Part shown: positions 28,355 to 37,648 of the stretch, one piece after another
How the letters are laid out: each line of letters begins with the position of its first letter
Position numbering within the stretch: the first letter of the stretch is position 1
Assembly (NCBI RefSeq): GCF_001870515.1
Contig: NZ_MDGT01000004.1
Coordinates: 62,001-126,000 of the forward strand
DNA: 64,000 nucleotides
Direction: 5' to 3'
Source of the DNA: Idiomarina sp. MD25a
Lineage (GTDB): Bacteria > Pseudomonadota > Gammaproteobacteria > Enterobacterales > Alteromonadaceae
The notes under the pieces: generated by a model
Told to the model about the DNA's origin: nothing
Databases searched by the model: none
What the model saw: only the letters and a program-made list of their open reading frames with translations
Made by a program: the position numbers and the translations under genes

Positions 28355-29388
28355 TAGAAATCCTCTTTATTCGCGGCGCAACGGCGCGCCTCTTCTTTAT
28401 CTATATCGCCCCGCGAAAGCAATTTCTTTAATGATTGATCGAGCGTTTGCATTCCCTTTTCTTGTCCCGTCTGTATCACAGAGTACATCTGTGCGACTTT
28501 ATCCTCGCGAATCAAATTTTTAATCGCCGGGGTTGTCAGCATAATCTCATGCGCGGCCACGCGACCACCGCCCACGCGCTTTAACAAACTTTGCGAAATG
28601 ACAGCCCGTAATGATTCAGAGAGCATCGAGCGCACCATGGGTTTATCGTCTCCGGGGAACACATCGATAATGCGATCAACCGTTTTGGGTGCAGACGTGG
28701 TGTGCAAGGTGCCGAGCACCAAATGTCCTGTTTCAGCCGCAGTCATCGCTAATCGAATGGTTTGGAGATCGCGCATCTCGCCGACCAGAATAACATCAGG
28801 ATCTTCCCTTAGTGCCGAGCGCAAGGCTGCTTCAAAGCTGCGCGTATCACGATGAACCTCGCGCTGGCTGATTAAGCTTTGCTTGTTCTCATGCACAAAT
28901 TCAATCGGGTCTTCAATGGTCAAAATATGTTGTGAGCGAGAACGATTAATATAATCGACCATCGCCGCCAATGTTGTTGACTTACCGGACCCTGTAGGCC
29001 CTGTAACCAAAACTAAACCCCGTGGGGCATCGACGATATCTTTAAATATTTCGGGTGCATCGAGCGCTTCGAGCGTCGTGACTTCGCTGGGAATAACGCG
29101 GAATGCAGCGGCAATGCCATGTCTTTGCGTAAAAACGTTAACACGAAAGCGCGCAACGGATTCGATCGCAAAAGAAAAATCGCACTCAAAGCGTTCTTTA
29201 AACTCCTCCTGTTGACTCTCAGACATTACGTCGAACAACATGGACTGGAGTTCCTCATGGGAATGAGGATCCATTTTCAGTGGTCGAATATCGCCATCTA
29301 CTCGTATCATAGGCACACTGCCCGCAGAAAGATGCAAATCTGAAGCCGATTGCTTCATACTAAAGGAAAGCAGTTCGCTTACATTCAT
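28354..29388 (-). CDS. pilT: Type IV pilus retraction ATPase PilT
   Basis: Hexameric cytoplasmic ATPase that pulls type IV pili in, driving twitching. 344 residues, the usual PilT length, with SASDLHLSAG near the start, Walker A TGPTGSGKSTT, the Asp box TIEDPIEF, Walker B DVILVGEMRD, GTLHTTSA and the PilT C-terminal motif AAHEIM (AIRNLIRE reads AIKNLIRE). Divergent from yggS, as in Pseudomonas. No pilU follows. Confidence 0.95.
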   Translation of the reverse strand: MNVSELLSFSMKQSASDLHLSAGSVPMIRVDGDIRPLKMDPHSHEELQSMLFDVMSESQQEEFKERFECDFSFAIESVARFRVNVFTQRHGIAAAFRVIPSEVTTLEALDAPEIFKDIVDAPRGLVLVTGPTGSGKSTTLAAMVDYINRSRSQHILTIEDPIEFVHENKQSLISQREVHRDTRSFEAALRSALREDPDVILVGEMRDLQTIRLAMTAAETGHLVLGTLHTTSAPKTVDRIIDVFPGDDKPMVRSMLSESLRAVISQSLLKRVGGGRVAAHEIMLTTPAIKNLIREDKVAQMYSVIQTGQEKGMQTLDQSLKKLLSRGDIDKEEARRCAANKEDF

Positions 29389-29420
29389 TGTTGAATTCTC
29401 TATTTGATAAACAAGGAATA

Positions 29421-30116
29421 ATGGTGACCAAGGTAGCAGAAAATATTGTCAAAAGTCTTGAGCAAATTCGCCAAGATATTGATGCGATAGCAGAGCACAG
29501 TGACTTCAATGAATCGGTTCGACTCCTTGCAGTGAGTAAAAAGCATCCTGCAGACGCCATTCGAACGGCTTACGACGCCGGGCAACGCGAGTTCGCCGAA
29601 AACTATGTACAAGAAGGCGTGGATAAAATTCAACAGCTTAAAGCGCTGGATGTGACGTGGCATTTTATTGGCCCGCTTCAATCGAATAAAACCAAACTCG
29701 TCGCTGAGCACTTTGACTGGGTACAAAGCATTGAACGTGAAAAGATTGCTCGCCGGTTAAATGAACAACGCCCAGACGCGTTACCGCCACTCAACGTACT
29801 CTTGCAGGTGAACATCGACAATGATCCGAATAAATCGGGCGTACAAAAAAAAGATGTGTACGCACTCGCAGAGTTCGTAAGTCAGTGCTCGCACTTGAAA
29901 CTGCGAGGCATCATGACCATCTTAGAAGCAGATACCGATGAAAACCAACAACTAAATAGCTTCGCGGCCATGCGCTCGCTGTACGAAAAATTACAGCAAA
30001 TGCACCCGTCCGTTGACACGCTCTCTATGGGAATGAGCGGCGACATGCGACAAGCAATACACGCAGGTGCTAACATGGTACGTATTGGAAGTGCAATTTT
30101 TGGACAACGGGAGTGA
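29421..30116 (+). CDS. yggS: Pyridoxal-phosphate homeostasis protein
   Basis: PLP-binding barrel protein (COG0325) that buffers vitamin B6; no catalytic role. About 231 residues from the ATG at 29421. A TTG at 29388 is in frame but overlaps the pilT start codon and lacks a ribosome site. Signatures: LLAVSKKHPADAIR with the PLP Lys, FAENYVQEG, WHFIGPLQSNK and GMSGDMRQAIHAGANMVRIG. First gene of yggS-proC-yggT-DUF4426. Confidence 0.94.
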   Translation: MVTKVAENIVKSLEQIRQDIDAIAEHSDFNESVRLLAVSKKHPADAIRTAYDAGQREFAENYVQEGVDKIQQLKALDVTWHFIGPLQSNKTKLVAEHFDWVQSIEREKIARRLNEQRPDALPPLNVLLQVNIDNDPNKSGVQKKDVYALAEFVSQCSHLKLRGIMTILEADTDENQQLNSFAAMRSLYEKLQQMHPSVDTLSMGMSGDMRQAIHAGANMVRIGSAIFGQRE

Positions 30117-30118
30117 TA

Positions 30119-30940
30119 ATGAACGATATTCGTAAGATCGCATTTATTGGCGCAGGAAACATGACACAAAGCATTGTTGGTGGCATGTGCAAAAGTGGCT
30201 ATCCAGCTGACCATATTTTTGTCAGCAACCCGAGCCCTGAGAAACTTGAAAAGATGAAGTCCAACTTAGGCGTCAATACTAGCCAAGATAATATTGAGGT
30301 TATTGAGCAAGCCGATGTCATCGTGCTCTCGGTCAAACCTCAGTTAATGGAGCAAGTTTGCGCAGATATTAAGAGCAAAATCAGTAATCTTGCAGATAAG
30401 CTGATTATCACCATCGCTGCCGGTATTCGTATGCCCAAATACCGCACCTATTTAGGCGATGACATTACTATCATCCGTGTAATGCCAAATACGCCATCAT
30501 TGGTTGGCCAAGGCATGTCAGGCTTAGTAACTGATAGTGCTAATGATAAAGATAAAGCCTATGTGACAGACGTATTCGATGGTGTGGGCGATACTTTATG
30601 GGTCGCCGATGAAGACCAACTGGATATCCTAGGTGCCGTTGCAGGCAGTGGTCCAGCGTACTTTTTTGAATTTATGGATAGCCTCGCCAAAGGCGCAATG
30701 GAACTCGGCTTTGATCCAGAAAAAGCGCGCGCTATGGTTCAGCAAACCTGTTTAGGTGCTGCACAAATGGCAAAGGAAAGTGACTTAACATTAGAAGATT
30801 TACGCAAGCAAGTAACCAGTAAAGGCGGTTCAACCGCGAAAGGCGTAGAGGTTTATCAACAACGTGACCTGCATAATATTTCGGCAGATGCTGTGAAAGC
30901 CGCTGTGAAACGTAATCAGGAAATGGCGGATCTGTTTTAG
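30119..30940 (+). CDS. proC: Pyrroline-5-carboxylate reductase
   Basis: Last step of proline synthesis, reducing P5C with NADPH. 273 residues; N-terminal Rossmann motif IAFIGAGNMTQSIVGGM, then RVMPNTPSLVGQGM and AVAGSGPAYFFEFMDSL. The ATG at 30119 follows GGGAG by five bases, and the yggS stop lies within that spacer; a GTG at 30113 is less likely. The earlier-step genes proB and proA are 8 kb downstream. Confidence 0.96.
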   Translation: MNDIRKIAFIGAGNMTQSIVGGMCKSGYPADHIFVSNPSPEKLEKMKSNLGVNTSQDNIEVIEQADVIVLSVKPQLMEQVCADIKSKISNLADKLIITIAAGIRMPKYRTYLGDDITIIRVMPNTPSLVGQGMSGLVTDSANDKDKAYVTDVFDGVGDTLWVADEDQLDILGAVAGSGPAYFFEFMDSLAKGAMELGFDPEKARAMVQQTCLGAAQMAKESDLTLEDLRKQVTSKGGSTAKGVEVYQQRDLHNISADAVKAAVKRNQEMADLF

Positions 30941-30948
30941 GAGCGACC

Positions 30949-31476
30949 ATGAATAACGCAATGCAGTTTCTGGTAACCACCTTAATCGAACTTTATTCGA
31001 TCGTGGTTATTTTACGACTCTGGATGCAAGCCGTTCGAGCGGATTACTATAATCCGCTCAGTCAGTTTGTTGTCAAAGCAACCGAGCCTGTGGTGGGTCC
31101 TTTGCGCAAGGTTATCCCATCGCGGGGAAGAATTGATCTAGCCTGTTTAATACTCGCTATTGCGCTAGGCATGCTCAAAATAGGTGCGTTGGTTTGGTTA
31201 AATGACATCCCGGTGAACCCCTTGGTGATTGTTGTACAGGGCTTACTGTCGACCGTCAGTGCCTTTTTAACCACACTGTTCTGGATTCTCATCATCCGAG
31301 CACTGCTGAGCTGGTTCTCTCAAGGCTATAACCCAATGGAAGCGATGCTGTATCAATTGACGGAACCGTTCCTCGCGCCCGTGCGTCGCATCATACCGCC
31401 TCTGGGTGGCCTCGACCTTTCGGTTTTAATTGTCATTATTGTGATTCAGTTCTTGCGCATCTTAATCGGCGTATAG
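30949..31476 (+). CDS. yggT: YggT family membrane protein
   Basis: 175-residue inner-membrane protein with two YGGT repeats. Each repeat has an amphipathic region followed by P(V/I)RR- or PLRK-like motifs (EPVVGPLRKVIPSRGRIDLA and EPFLAPVRRIIPPLGGLDLS). E. coli YggT has been linked to osmotic stress survival; the biochemical role is unclear. It follows proC after an AGGAG site. Confidence 0.93.
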   Translation: MNNAMQFLVTTLIELYSIVVILRLWMQAVRADYYNPLSQFVVKATEPVVGPLRKVIPSRGRIDLACLILAIALGMLKIGALVWLNDIPVNPLVIVVQGLLSTVSAFLTTLFWILIIRALLSWFSQGYNPMEAMLYQLTEPFLAPVRRIIPPLGGLDLSVLIVIIVIQFLRILIGV

Positions 31477-31485
31477 GAGCAAACA

Positions 31486-31926
31486 ATGCAACAATTGAGT
31501 CGTTATTTAACCTTTACATTGCTATTGGCAGCGAGCACCTTTACCGGTGCTTCGCTAGCTGAGCAAAAGCAACAGCTCGGCGAGTGGGATGTCCACTACA
31601 ACGCATTTAATTCTACATTTCTGACGCCAGAGATCGCTTCGACCTATGACATCCAGCGCAGCGAAAAGACAGGATTGGTCAATATTGCAGTATTAAATCG
31701 TGCCAACCAACAAGCCGTTGCAGCCAATGTAAAGGGCCATGTGATAAATCCTCGGGGCGGCGTACAGACACTAGAGTTCCAAAAGATTGACGAAGGCACT
31801 AGCGTTTACTATATCGCCGATTTTTTATTTGGTGATGAAGAATTGATGCGCTTTAAAGTTGATATCCGCGATGCAGCCGGCCATAGCCACCGCCTTGAAT
31901 TTGAGCAAAAAATGTATCAAGAGTGA
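31486..31926 (+). CDS. Exported DUF4426 protein
   Basis: 146 residues with a signal peptide ending near SLAEQKQ. The mature domain begins LGEWDVHYNAFNSTFLTPEIA, the DUF4426 signature. Function unknown. In Pseudomonas the homologue follows metX-metW in the pilT-to-hemW block; those two genes are missing here, so this gene directly follows yggT. Its stop codon is inside a terminator stem. Confidence 0.86.
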   Translation: MQQLSRYLTFTLLLAASTFTGASLAEQKQQLGEWDVHYNAFNSTFLTPEIASTYDIQRSEKTGLVNIAVLNRANQQAVAANVKGHVINPRGGVQTLEFQKIDEGTSVYYIADFLFGDEELMRFKVDIRDAAGHSHRLEFEQKMYQE

Positions 31927-31944
31927 GCGCCTGCTCACTCTTTT
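31918..31944 (+). terminator. Intrinsic terminator holding the stop codons of both flanking genes
   Basis: AGAGTGAGC, loop GCCT, GCTCACTCT, then further Ts. The DUF4426 stop TGA (31924-31926) and the convergent antiporter stop (31935-31937) are both in the stem. Confidence 0.82.
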
Positions 31945-33668
31945 GCTTTAACACCAACCGCTTCAATATCACCTGTTTTATTTAAGCTACGCACTGTCAC
32001 TGTCAACGCGCCAATAACCAAGCTATCACCGATAACTACACGGCGATGGAACTTTTCCTTAAAGTGATCATTCAGGGTCATGCTGAGGATAGACTCATCC
32101 ACATCGCCTGCCGGGTATACACTCGCCAACTCGGCTATGGTCAAATCGCCACGTAAGGTAAAGTCACCGAAGAAGCCTTTATCACTCATTTGTACACCTT
32201 TACCACCTGACGCCAAAATACGACTGACCTCATCAATATCTTTAACGGTTGCAGTCACCAACAGCACATCTCCCTCGCGTACGATAGGTTGTGTTTCTGG
32301 CTGTAGCCAATCACCATCACGGATAACACCGACAAACGTAGCAGGTGCAGTTAACTTCAACTCTTTCCACGCGTGATCACAGGCGGGTGAATCTTTATCG
32401 ATAGGATAAGACCAAACCTCTAATGCCTCGCGACTCGACACTGACGCCAGCGGCATCCGTTGCGCCGGTTCCGGGCGTTTGGGTACCTCTAACTGTAACC
32501 AACGCGCCACAGGTGCGATGGTCCACCCTTGAATAATTAGCGAGATGAGCACCACGACAAAGGCCACATCAAAATAGAGTTCTTGTTGTTCAACCCCACT
32601 TAGCCAAGGGAACAAAGCTAAGATAATAGGCACCGCCCCACGGAGCCCAACCCAGCTGATAAACACTTGCTCACGCCAAGGGAAGCTGAACGGCAATAGA
32701 CTGACCAATACTGCTATCGGACGCGCTACGAATATCAGGGTAAAGGCAACACCCACTGCGACGGGTAAATATTGCACGACATGAGACGGTGTCACTAATA
32801 AACCGAGTATTAAAAACATACTGATTTGACTTAACCACGCCAACCCGTCTTGTACATGTAAAATATGAACCAGTTGTGGCAGCCTTGAATTACCGATAAC
32901 AAAGCCCATTAGATAAACGGCTAAAAATCCGCTGGCGCCTACGAACGCGGTCAGTGCGTATATCATCACTGCACTGGCAATCGCCAATAAGGGTAGAAAT
33001 GAGAAACTAAGCGGTAATTTCCTGGCTGCGATAATGAATGCACGGCCCGCTAACCATCCCATCGCCAAGCCACCTACAAGCTGCCAGGCAACATTACCTA
33101 GCATATGATACCACGCTGAAAATTCGCCAGAAGCGGCGGCGCTGGTCATGGTCAGCGTGAGAATAACCGCCATCGGGTCGTTGCTACCTGACTCTATCTC
33201 AAGTGTCGCACCGACCCGCTCTTTAATCTGTAAACCCTGCGACTGAAAGATTCCAAATACAGCGGCCGCGTCGGTAGAGCTTAAAATGGCGCCTATCAAT
33301 AAGGCAGCCGTCCAAGGCAGATCGAATAAATATACTGCTGTCGTTGCAACCAACGTGCAGGTTAAGGCCACCCCGATAGTTGCCAAACTGATAGCGGGCC
33401 ACAGTGCAACCCTAAAGCGCTCAGGATTGGTGCGCATGCCGCCATCAAATAGAATAATCACCAGCGCTATCGAGCCAATGAAAAACGCAATATTGGGACT
33501 ATCAAAACTTAATCCTAGGACACCGTCCGTGCCCGCGAGCATACCCACGATAAGAAACACGAGTAGAATCGGTGCACCCAAGCGATTAGAAATAATTCCT
33601 GCAAGGATACTCACCACCAACAAAAAACCACACACTAGAATCAGTGTATTTGCAGCATCCAAGTGCAT
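31935..33668 (-). CDS. cvrA: Potassium/proton antiporter, CPA1 family
   Basis: 577 residues, the same size as E. coli CvrA/YcgO (NhaP2). About a dozen membrane segments in the first 390 residues, with FDGGMR, SSTDAAAVFG and the ion-site ESGSNDP motif. A cytoplasmic TrkA_C-like domain (about 400-490) and a further regulatory domain follow. Vibrio NhaP2 exchanges K+ or Na+ for H+ and protects at low pH. It lies on the opposite strand between two parts of a conserved block, suggesting it was inserted there. Confidence 0.9.
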   Translation of the reverse strand: MHLDAANTLILVCGFLLVVSILAGIISNRLGAPILLVFLIVGMLAGTDGVLGLSFDSPNIAFFIGSIALVIILFDGGMRTNPERFRVALWPAISLATIGVALTCTLVATTAVYLFDLPWTAALLIGAILSSTDAAAVFGIFQSQGLQIKERVGATLEIESGSNDPMAVILTLTMTSAAASGEFSAWYHMLGNVAWQLVGGLAMGWLAGRAFIIAARKLPLSFSFLPLLAIASAVMIYALTAFVGASGFLAVYLMGFVIGNSRLPQLVHILHVQDGLAWLSQISMFLILGLLVTPSHVVQYLPVAVGVAFTLIFVARPIAVLVSLLPFSFPWREQVFISWVGLRGAVPIILALFPWLSGVEQQELYFDVAFVVVLISLIIQGWTIAPVARWLQLEVPKRPEPAQRMPLASVSSREALEVWSYPIDKDSPACDHAWKELKLTAPATFVGVIRDGDWLQPETQPIVREGDVLLVTATVKDIDEVSRILASGGKGVQMSDKGFFGDFTLRGDLTIAELASVYPAGDVDESILSMTLNDHFKEKFHRRVVIGDSLVIGALTVTVRSLNKTGDIEAVGVKAKE

Positions 33669-33777
33669 TCTCCTTTTATTCTTTTATTTTATTCGTGCCG
33701 TTTATTATGAATCATTGATTTTAAAAGACACGCTCAAACGGTATCATGATGTCACCCATTTGACTTGAGATTTTTCT

Positions 33778-34392
33778 ATGACAACAAGCGATTTTACTCT
33801 GGTGCTCGCAACTGGAAACCAAGGAAAAGTAAGCGAGTTGCAAACGATGTTGGCGAGCCAACCTGCGACTCAATCTTGGCGAGTCCGCCCACAGAGTGAA
33901 TGGGACGTGCCCGAAGCAGAAGAAACTGGCACAACGTTTGTCGAAAACGCCATCATTAAAGCGCGCAATGCCTGTCTACATACGGGCTTACCCGCTATAG
34001 CGGATGACTCAGGCCTGGAAATTCCTGCGCTCGATGGTGCCCCTGGCGTTTACTCGGCGCGTTATGCGGGCGAAAATGCGACGGATCAAGATAACATCGA
34101 TCGTGTACTTGCCGATATGTCAGACATAGAGCAACGCCAAGCCCGCTTTCATTGTGTACTGGTTTATATGCGCCACGCCGCTGATCCAACGCCATTAATC
34201 TGCCACGGACAATGGCAAGGCGAGCTATTAACGCAGCCGCAAGGCGACCACGGTTTCGGGTACGATCCAATTTTTTATGTCGCTGATCAACGGTGCTCAG
34301 CAGCCCAACTCGATAAAGCGGCTAAACAGCAATTGAGTCACCGTGGCAAAGCGCTCTCACAATTACTGCAGCACATGGCAGAACAGGCTTAA
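33778..34392 (+). CDS. rdgB: XTP/dITP pyrophosphatase
   Basis: House-cleaning enzyme that removes inosine and xanthosine triphosphates. 204 residues, with LATGNQGKVSELQ at the start, ADDSGLEIPALDGAPGVYSARYAG and GFGYDPIFYV, all family signatures. hemW follows after one base, a common pair. Confidence 0.96.
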   Translation: MTTSDFTLVLATGNQGKVSELQTMLASQPATQSWRVRPQSEWDVPEAEETGTTFVENAIIKARNACLHTGLPAIADDSGLEIPALDGAPGVYSARYAGENATDQDNIDRVLADMSDIEQRQARFHCVLVYMRHAADPTPLICHGQWQGELLTQPQGDHGFGYDPIFYVADQRCSAAQLDKAAKQQLSHRGKALSQLLQHMAEQA

Positions 34393-34393
34393 T

Positions 34394-35545
34394 ATGTCAC
34401 TTACACTCCCACCGTTGTCACTCTATATCCATATTCCATGGTGTGTCGAGAAGTGCCCCTACTGCGACTTTAACTCGCACAAGATCCAAGGCAGCATTCC
34501 TGAACAAGCTTATATAGGTCGTTTGCTAGATGACCTGTCAGCCGATCTCGACGGTGTGCAAGGTCGCGCTATCCAATCCATTTTTATTGGCGGCGGTACC
34601 CCGAGCGTGATTACTGCGGAGGGTATCCAACGGTTACTCGATGGTGTGCGTAAACGCCTAGCTCTTGCCGATGATTGTGAGGTCACGTTGGAAGCCAATC
34701 CAGGTACTTTCGAGGTCGAGCGTTTTGCGGGTTTCATCGACGCGGGTGTCAACAGACTCTCTATCGGTATTCAAAGCCTCAATGCAGAACACTTACGTAC
34801 ACTCGGTCGTATCCATGATCCACAGCAAGCGCGCATAGCTGCTGAGCATGCCGGGCAGCTATCACTGAAGAGCTTTAATTTGGATTTGATGCATGGTCTG
34901 CCCGATCAATCTGCGGAAGACGCAATGAGCGATCTCGAGGGCGTTATTGCACTTAACCCACCTCATATTTCATGGTATCAGCTGACCATCGAACCCAACA
35001 CTATGTTTGCCAGCCGACCGCCTAAACTACCCGATGATGATACGCTGTGGGCCATCTATCAACGCGGCCACGAGAGATTACTGAAAGCCGGTTATCAACA
35101 ATACGAAGTCAGTGCTTACTGTAAACCCGAGCACCAAAGTCTACACAACACTAACTATTGGGAGTTTGGTGATTATTTAGGTATCGGTTGCGGAGCACAC
35201 AGTAAAATAACCTCGCCAGAGCAAAATAAAATAGTGCGTTGCGAAAAGGTGAAACACCCTCAGGGCTATCTCGATTTAACGCGTCCATTACGTTATCGGG
35301 AGTGGGACGTTGAACCCGAAGAGCGAAGCTTCGAGTTCTTCATGAATCAATTTCGTCTATTTCAGCCTGTATCTAAACAGCAATTTACTGATTTTACCGG
35401 ATTATCTATCGAACACGGTGAGCTTGCACTAGCAGAAGCCAAAAGAAAAGGTTGGGTCGAATCAGACGGTGACCATTGGCAGCTAAGTCAGCTCGGTCAC
35501 CGATTTCTGAACGACGTTTTAACTACGTTGCTTTCTGAAACTTAA
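34394..35545 (+). CDS. hemW: Radical SAM heme chaperone HemW
   Basis: Heme-binding chaperone of the coproporphyrinogen-oxidase-like radical SAM family. About 383 residues from the ATG at 34394, one base after the rdgB stop; an in-frame start at 34343 lies inside rdg[21 protein letters not shown] carries the CxxxCxxC cluster. GGGTPSVI and SIGIQSLN are also present. It lacks the extra N-terminal region of true HemN, supporting HemW. The end overlaps convergent trmB by 23 bases. Confidence 0.94.
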   Translation: MSLTLPPLSLYIHIPWCVEKCPYCDFNSHKIQGSIPEQAYIGRLLDDLSADLDGVQGRAIQSIFIGGGTPSVITAEGIQRLLDGVRKRLALADDCEVTLEANPGTFEVERFAGFIDAGVNRLSIGIQSLNAEHLRTLGRIHDPQQARIAAEHAGQLSLKSFNLDLMHGLPDQSAEDAMSDLEGVIALNPPHISWYQLTIEPNTMFASRPPKLPDDDTLWAIYQRGHERLLKAGYQQYEVSAYCKPEHQSLHNTNYWEFGDYLGIGCGAHSKITSPEQNKIVRCEKVKHPQGYLDLTRPLRYREWDVEPEERSFEFFMNQFRLFQPVSKQQFTDFTGLSIEHGELALAEAKRKGWVESDGDHWQLSQLGHRFLNDVLTTLLSET

Positions 35546-36242
35546 GATCCCAGACACCGTGGCCTTTTGTTTCACCACGTTGTTCAAACTTGGTTTTAGG
35601 GCGCTCTTCTGGGCGCGGAATAAAGTCACCCGCGGTCGATAAATTGCTCAAACGTGGCTCGCCGGACAACACCTCAAGCATATGTTCGGCGTAGTTTTCC
35701 CAGTCGGTGGCTAAGTGAATCACACCGTTGGGTTTAAGCTTTTTACACAGGTGAGCAACAAACTCCGGTTGAATTAGTCGGCGTTTATGGTGACGCTTCT
35801 TATGCCACGGGTCAGGAAAGAAAATTTGCACCTGCTGTAAGCTCCCGTCAGCAATACACTGCTCAAGTACTTCAACTGCATCGTCATTGAATAGGCGTAA
35901 ATTAGTAACACCGGCATCCTCGGCAGCCATCAAGCAGGCACCAACGCCCGGTTCATGCACTTCGATACCGATGAAGTTTTGCTCGGGTGCATTCTTTGCC
36001 ATCTCAACCAAAGAGTGCCCCATACCAAAGCCTATTTCTAAAGTGACTGGGTTGCTGTTATTGAATACTGTTTCAAAGTTGAGCAGACCTTGCTCTAGCG
36101 CAAGACCGAGTTGCGGCCATTGACGTTCAATTGCCGCCGCTTGGCCTTTAGTTAATCGCCCTTCACGCTTCACAAAACTGCGAATTCGACGTACGTATTT
36201 TCCAGCCGCTGCGGCCTCTTCAGCGCTTTTAAACTGACTCAT
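35523..36242 (-). CDS. trmB: tRNA (guanine-N7-)-methyltransferase
   Basis: Makes m7G46 in tRNA variable loops using SAM. 239 residues: the SAM motif [43 protein letters not shown] and [14 protein letters not shown] are characteristic. An extended, basic N-terminus fits the family. Stands alone on the minus strand. Confidence 0.96.
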   Translation of the reverse strand: MSQFKSAEEAAAAGKYVRRIRSFVKREGRLTKGQAAAIERQWPQLGLALEQGLLNFETVFNNSNPVTLEIGFGMGHSLVEMAKNAPEQNFIGIEVHEPGVGACLMAAEDAGVTNLRLFNDDAVEVLEQCIADGSLQQVQIFFPDPWHKKRHHKRRLIQPEFVAHLCKKLKPNGVIHLATDWENYAEHMLEVLSGEPRLSNLSTAGDFIPRPEERPKTKFEQRGETKGHGVWDLKFQKAT

Positions 36243-36274
36243 CTATTTACACTCAACTGTTGCTGTCACCATAA

Positions 36275-36306
36275 TAAAAAAGCAGGCTCATTTTCATGAG
36301 CCTGCT
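36275..36306 (-). terminator. Intrinsic terminator after the OmpA-family gene
   Basis: Perfect 11-base-pair stem (AGCAGGCTCAT with ATGAGCCTGCT), four-base loop and, on the minus strand, a T-run (TTTTTTATTAT). It lies 36 bases past the porin stop codon. Confidence 0.92.
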
Positions 36307-36341
36307 CTCTATTATCACCCAATTAAGGTTATTAACGCAAT

Positions 36342-37436
36342 TTAGTTCTTTTCAACAGGTACGCGAGTAACAACCTTCAATTCTGCTTCAATGCGACGGT
36401 TCTCTTGACGATCTGCGGCGCTGTTTTCTTTAACTTTAGGCTGGCTCTCACCATGACCGACTGACTTAACGCGGCTAGCAGAAATACCGTAACTGTTCAC
36501 TAACACATCAGCGACTGACTTCGCACGACGCTCTGACAACCATTGGTTGTATTTCGCTTCGCCTGTCGTGTCAGTATGACCATGGATAGTGATATCAAGC
36601 TGTGGATGCTTCTTCATGAACTCCGCCATTTCAGCGATCGGTTCCATCGCATCTTTACGCACTTTAGATGAGTTTAAGTCAAACTCGACTAAAAGCTCCT
36701 CGCGGATGGTCTCATTTTTGTACATAACACAGCCATTTGCATCAACCGAATAGGTTGCCGGTGTATTTGCACATTGGTCACGACTGTCAACAACGCCATC
36801 ACCATCGCTGTCGACTGGCTGCTGAGGCTCTGGCTGTGGTGCCGGTTCAGATGGCTGCGCTGGCATTGGACGTGGTTTTGCTTCCGTCACAGCATCACGA
36901 CCACCAAAGAACCACTGTAGACCAAAGTTTGCAAAACCTTCAGTGTAGTCTTCATCAAAGCCTTGCTGAACACCACCCTCTACACGCCACGCTAGATGGT
37001 CGTTAATGAACGATCGATGGCCTACAGTTAAGCGCGCAGCTTTATCGGCAATACCACCAATGTCAGTGCTAACTACGCCTAGACCACCATAAATAAGATC
37101 ATTGAAGTGGTAGAGGATATCCGAACCGTAGCTTTCGCCATAAGCGGTTCCGGTCGGAACTAAGTCTGACTCCATGTAGTCATAATAGACACGTGCTTCC
37201 CACGCTTTGGTCAGCATCACACCCACTTCAAGACCTGTCGCAAGTGTGTCAAAGCCACTGTCTACAGGTACCAGCATATTGTTGTCGATTGCTACGCGCT
37301 CTGAATCAGGAGCAAAAGCGCCGAAGCGAGCACCTACATAAATATCGTTCTGTTCAACTTGCGTTTGTTGCGCCATCGCCGTTCCTGTGACGCCGGCACC
37401 AACTAAAGCTAAAACTATTGCGTTTAATTTATTCAT
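36342..37436 (-). CDS. OmpA/OprF-like outer-membrane protein
   Basis: About 364 residues. The ATG at 37436 follows AAGGAG by six bases and opens a signal peptide cut after GTAMA. Residues about 22-185 form the predicted eight-stranded barrel, then a Pro/Gln linker, a thrombospondin type 3 calcium-like repeat (DSDGDGVVDSRDQC) with a Cys pair, and a C-terminal OmpA domain that grips peptidoglycan (GHTDTTGEAKYNQWLSERRA). The order is that of OprF. Probably abundant, given the strong ribosome site and terminator. Confidence 0.93.
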   Translation of the reverse strand: MNKLNAIVLALVGAGVTGTAMAQQTQVEQNDIYVGARFGAFAPDSERVAIDNNMLVPVDSGFDTLATGLEVGVMLTKAWEARVYYDYMESDLVPTGTAYGESYGSDILYHFNDLIYGGLGVVSTDIGGIADKAARLTVGHRSFINDHLAWRVEGGVQQGFDEDYTEGFANFGLQWFFGGRDAVTEAKPRPMPAQPSEPAPQPEPQQPVDSDGDGVVDSRDQCANTPATYSVDANGCVMYKNETIREELLVEFDLNSSKVRKDAMEPIAEMAEFMKKHPQLDITIHGHTDTTGEAKYNQWLSERRAKSVADVLVNSYGISASRVKSVGHGESQPKVKENSAADRQENRRIEAELKVVTRVPVEKN

Positions 37437-37529
37437 TGCAATCTCCTTCTTCATGCAATTAAGAGTCTCGTACTTCATTTACTAATCTAGTACGACAAAT
37501 AACATATGCAGATCATAATGTTCGTTCAT

Positions 37530-37548
37530 AATAATGAGAATTATAGAG
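37530..37548. promoter_or_regulatory. Possible Fur box between the porin gene and mutY
   Basis: AATAATGAGAATTATAGAG resembles the 19-base Fur consensus, matching well in its first two thirds and poorly at the right end. It lies in an AT-rich 212-base divergent gap, about 95 bases from each start codon. Confidence 0.25.
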
Positions 37549-37648
37549 CTATTTTTTTATTTGTCAGATAGGTTTGCGGTTTATTTACACAGCTTTTGAC
37601 AATAGACTGAATACTATGAAAATAAGTTGATGCTAATCAGAGGCCTTA

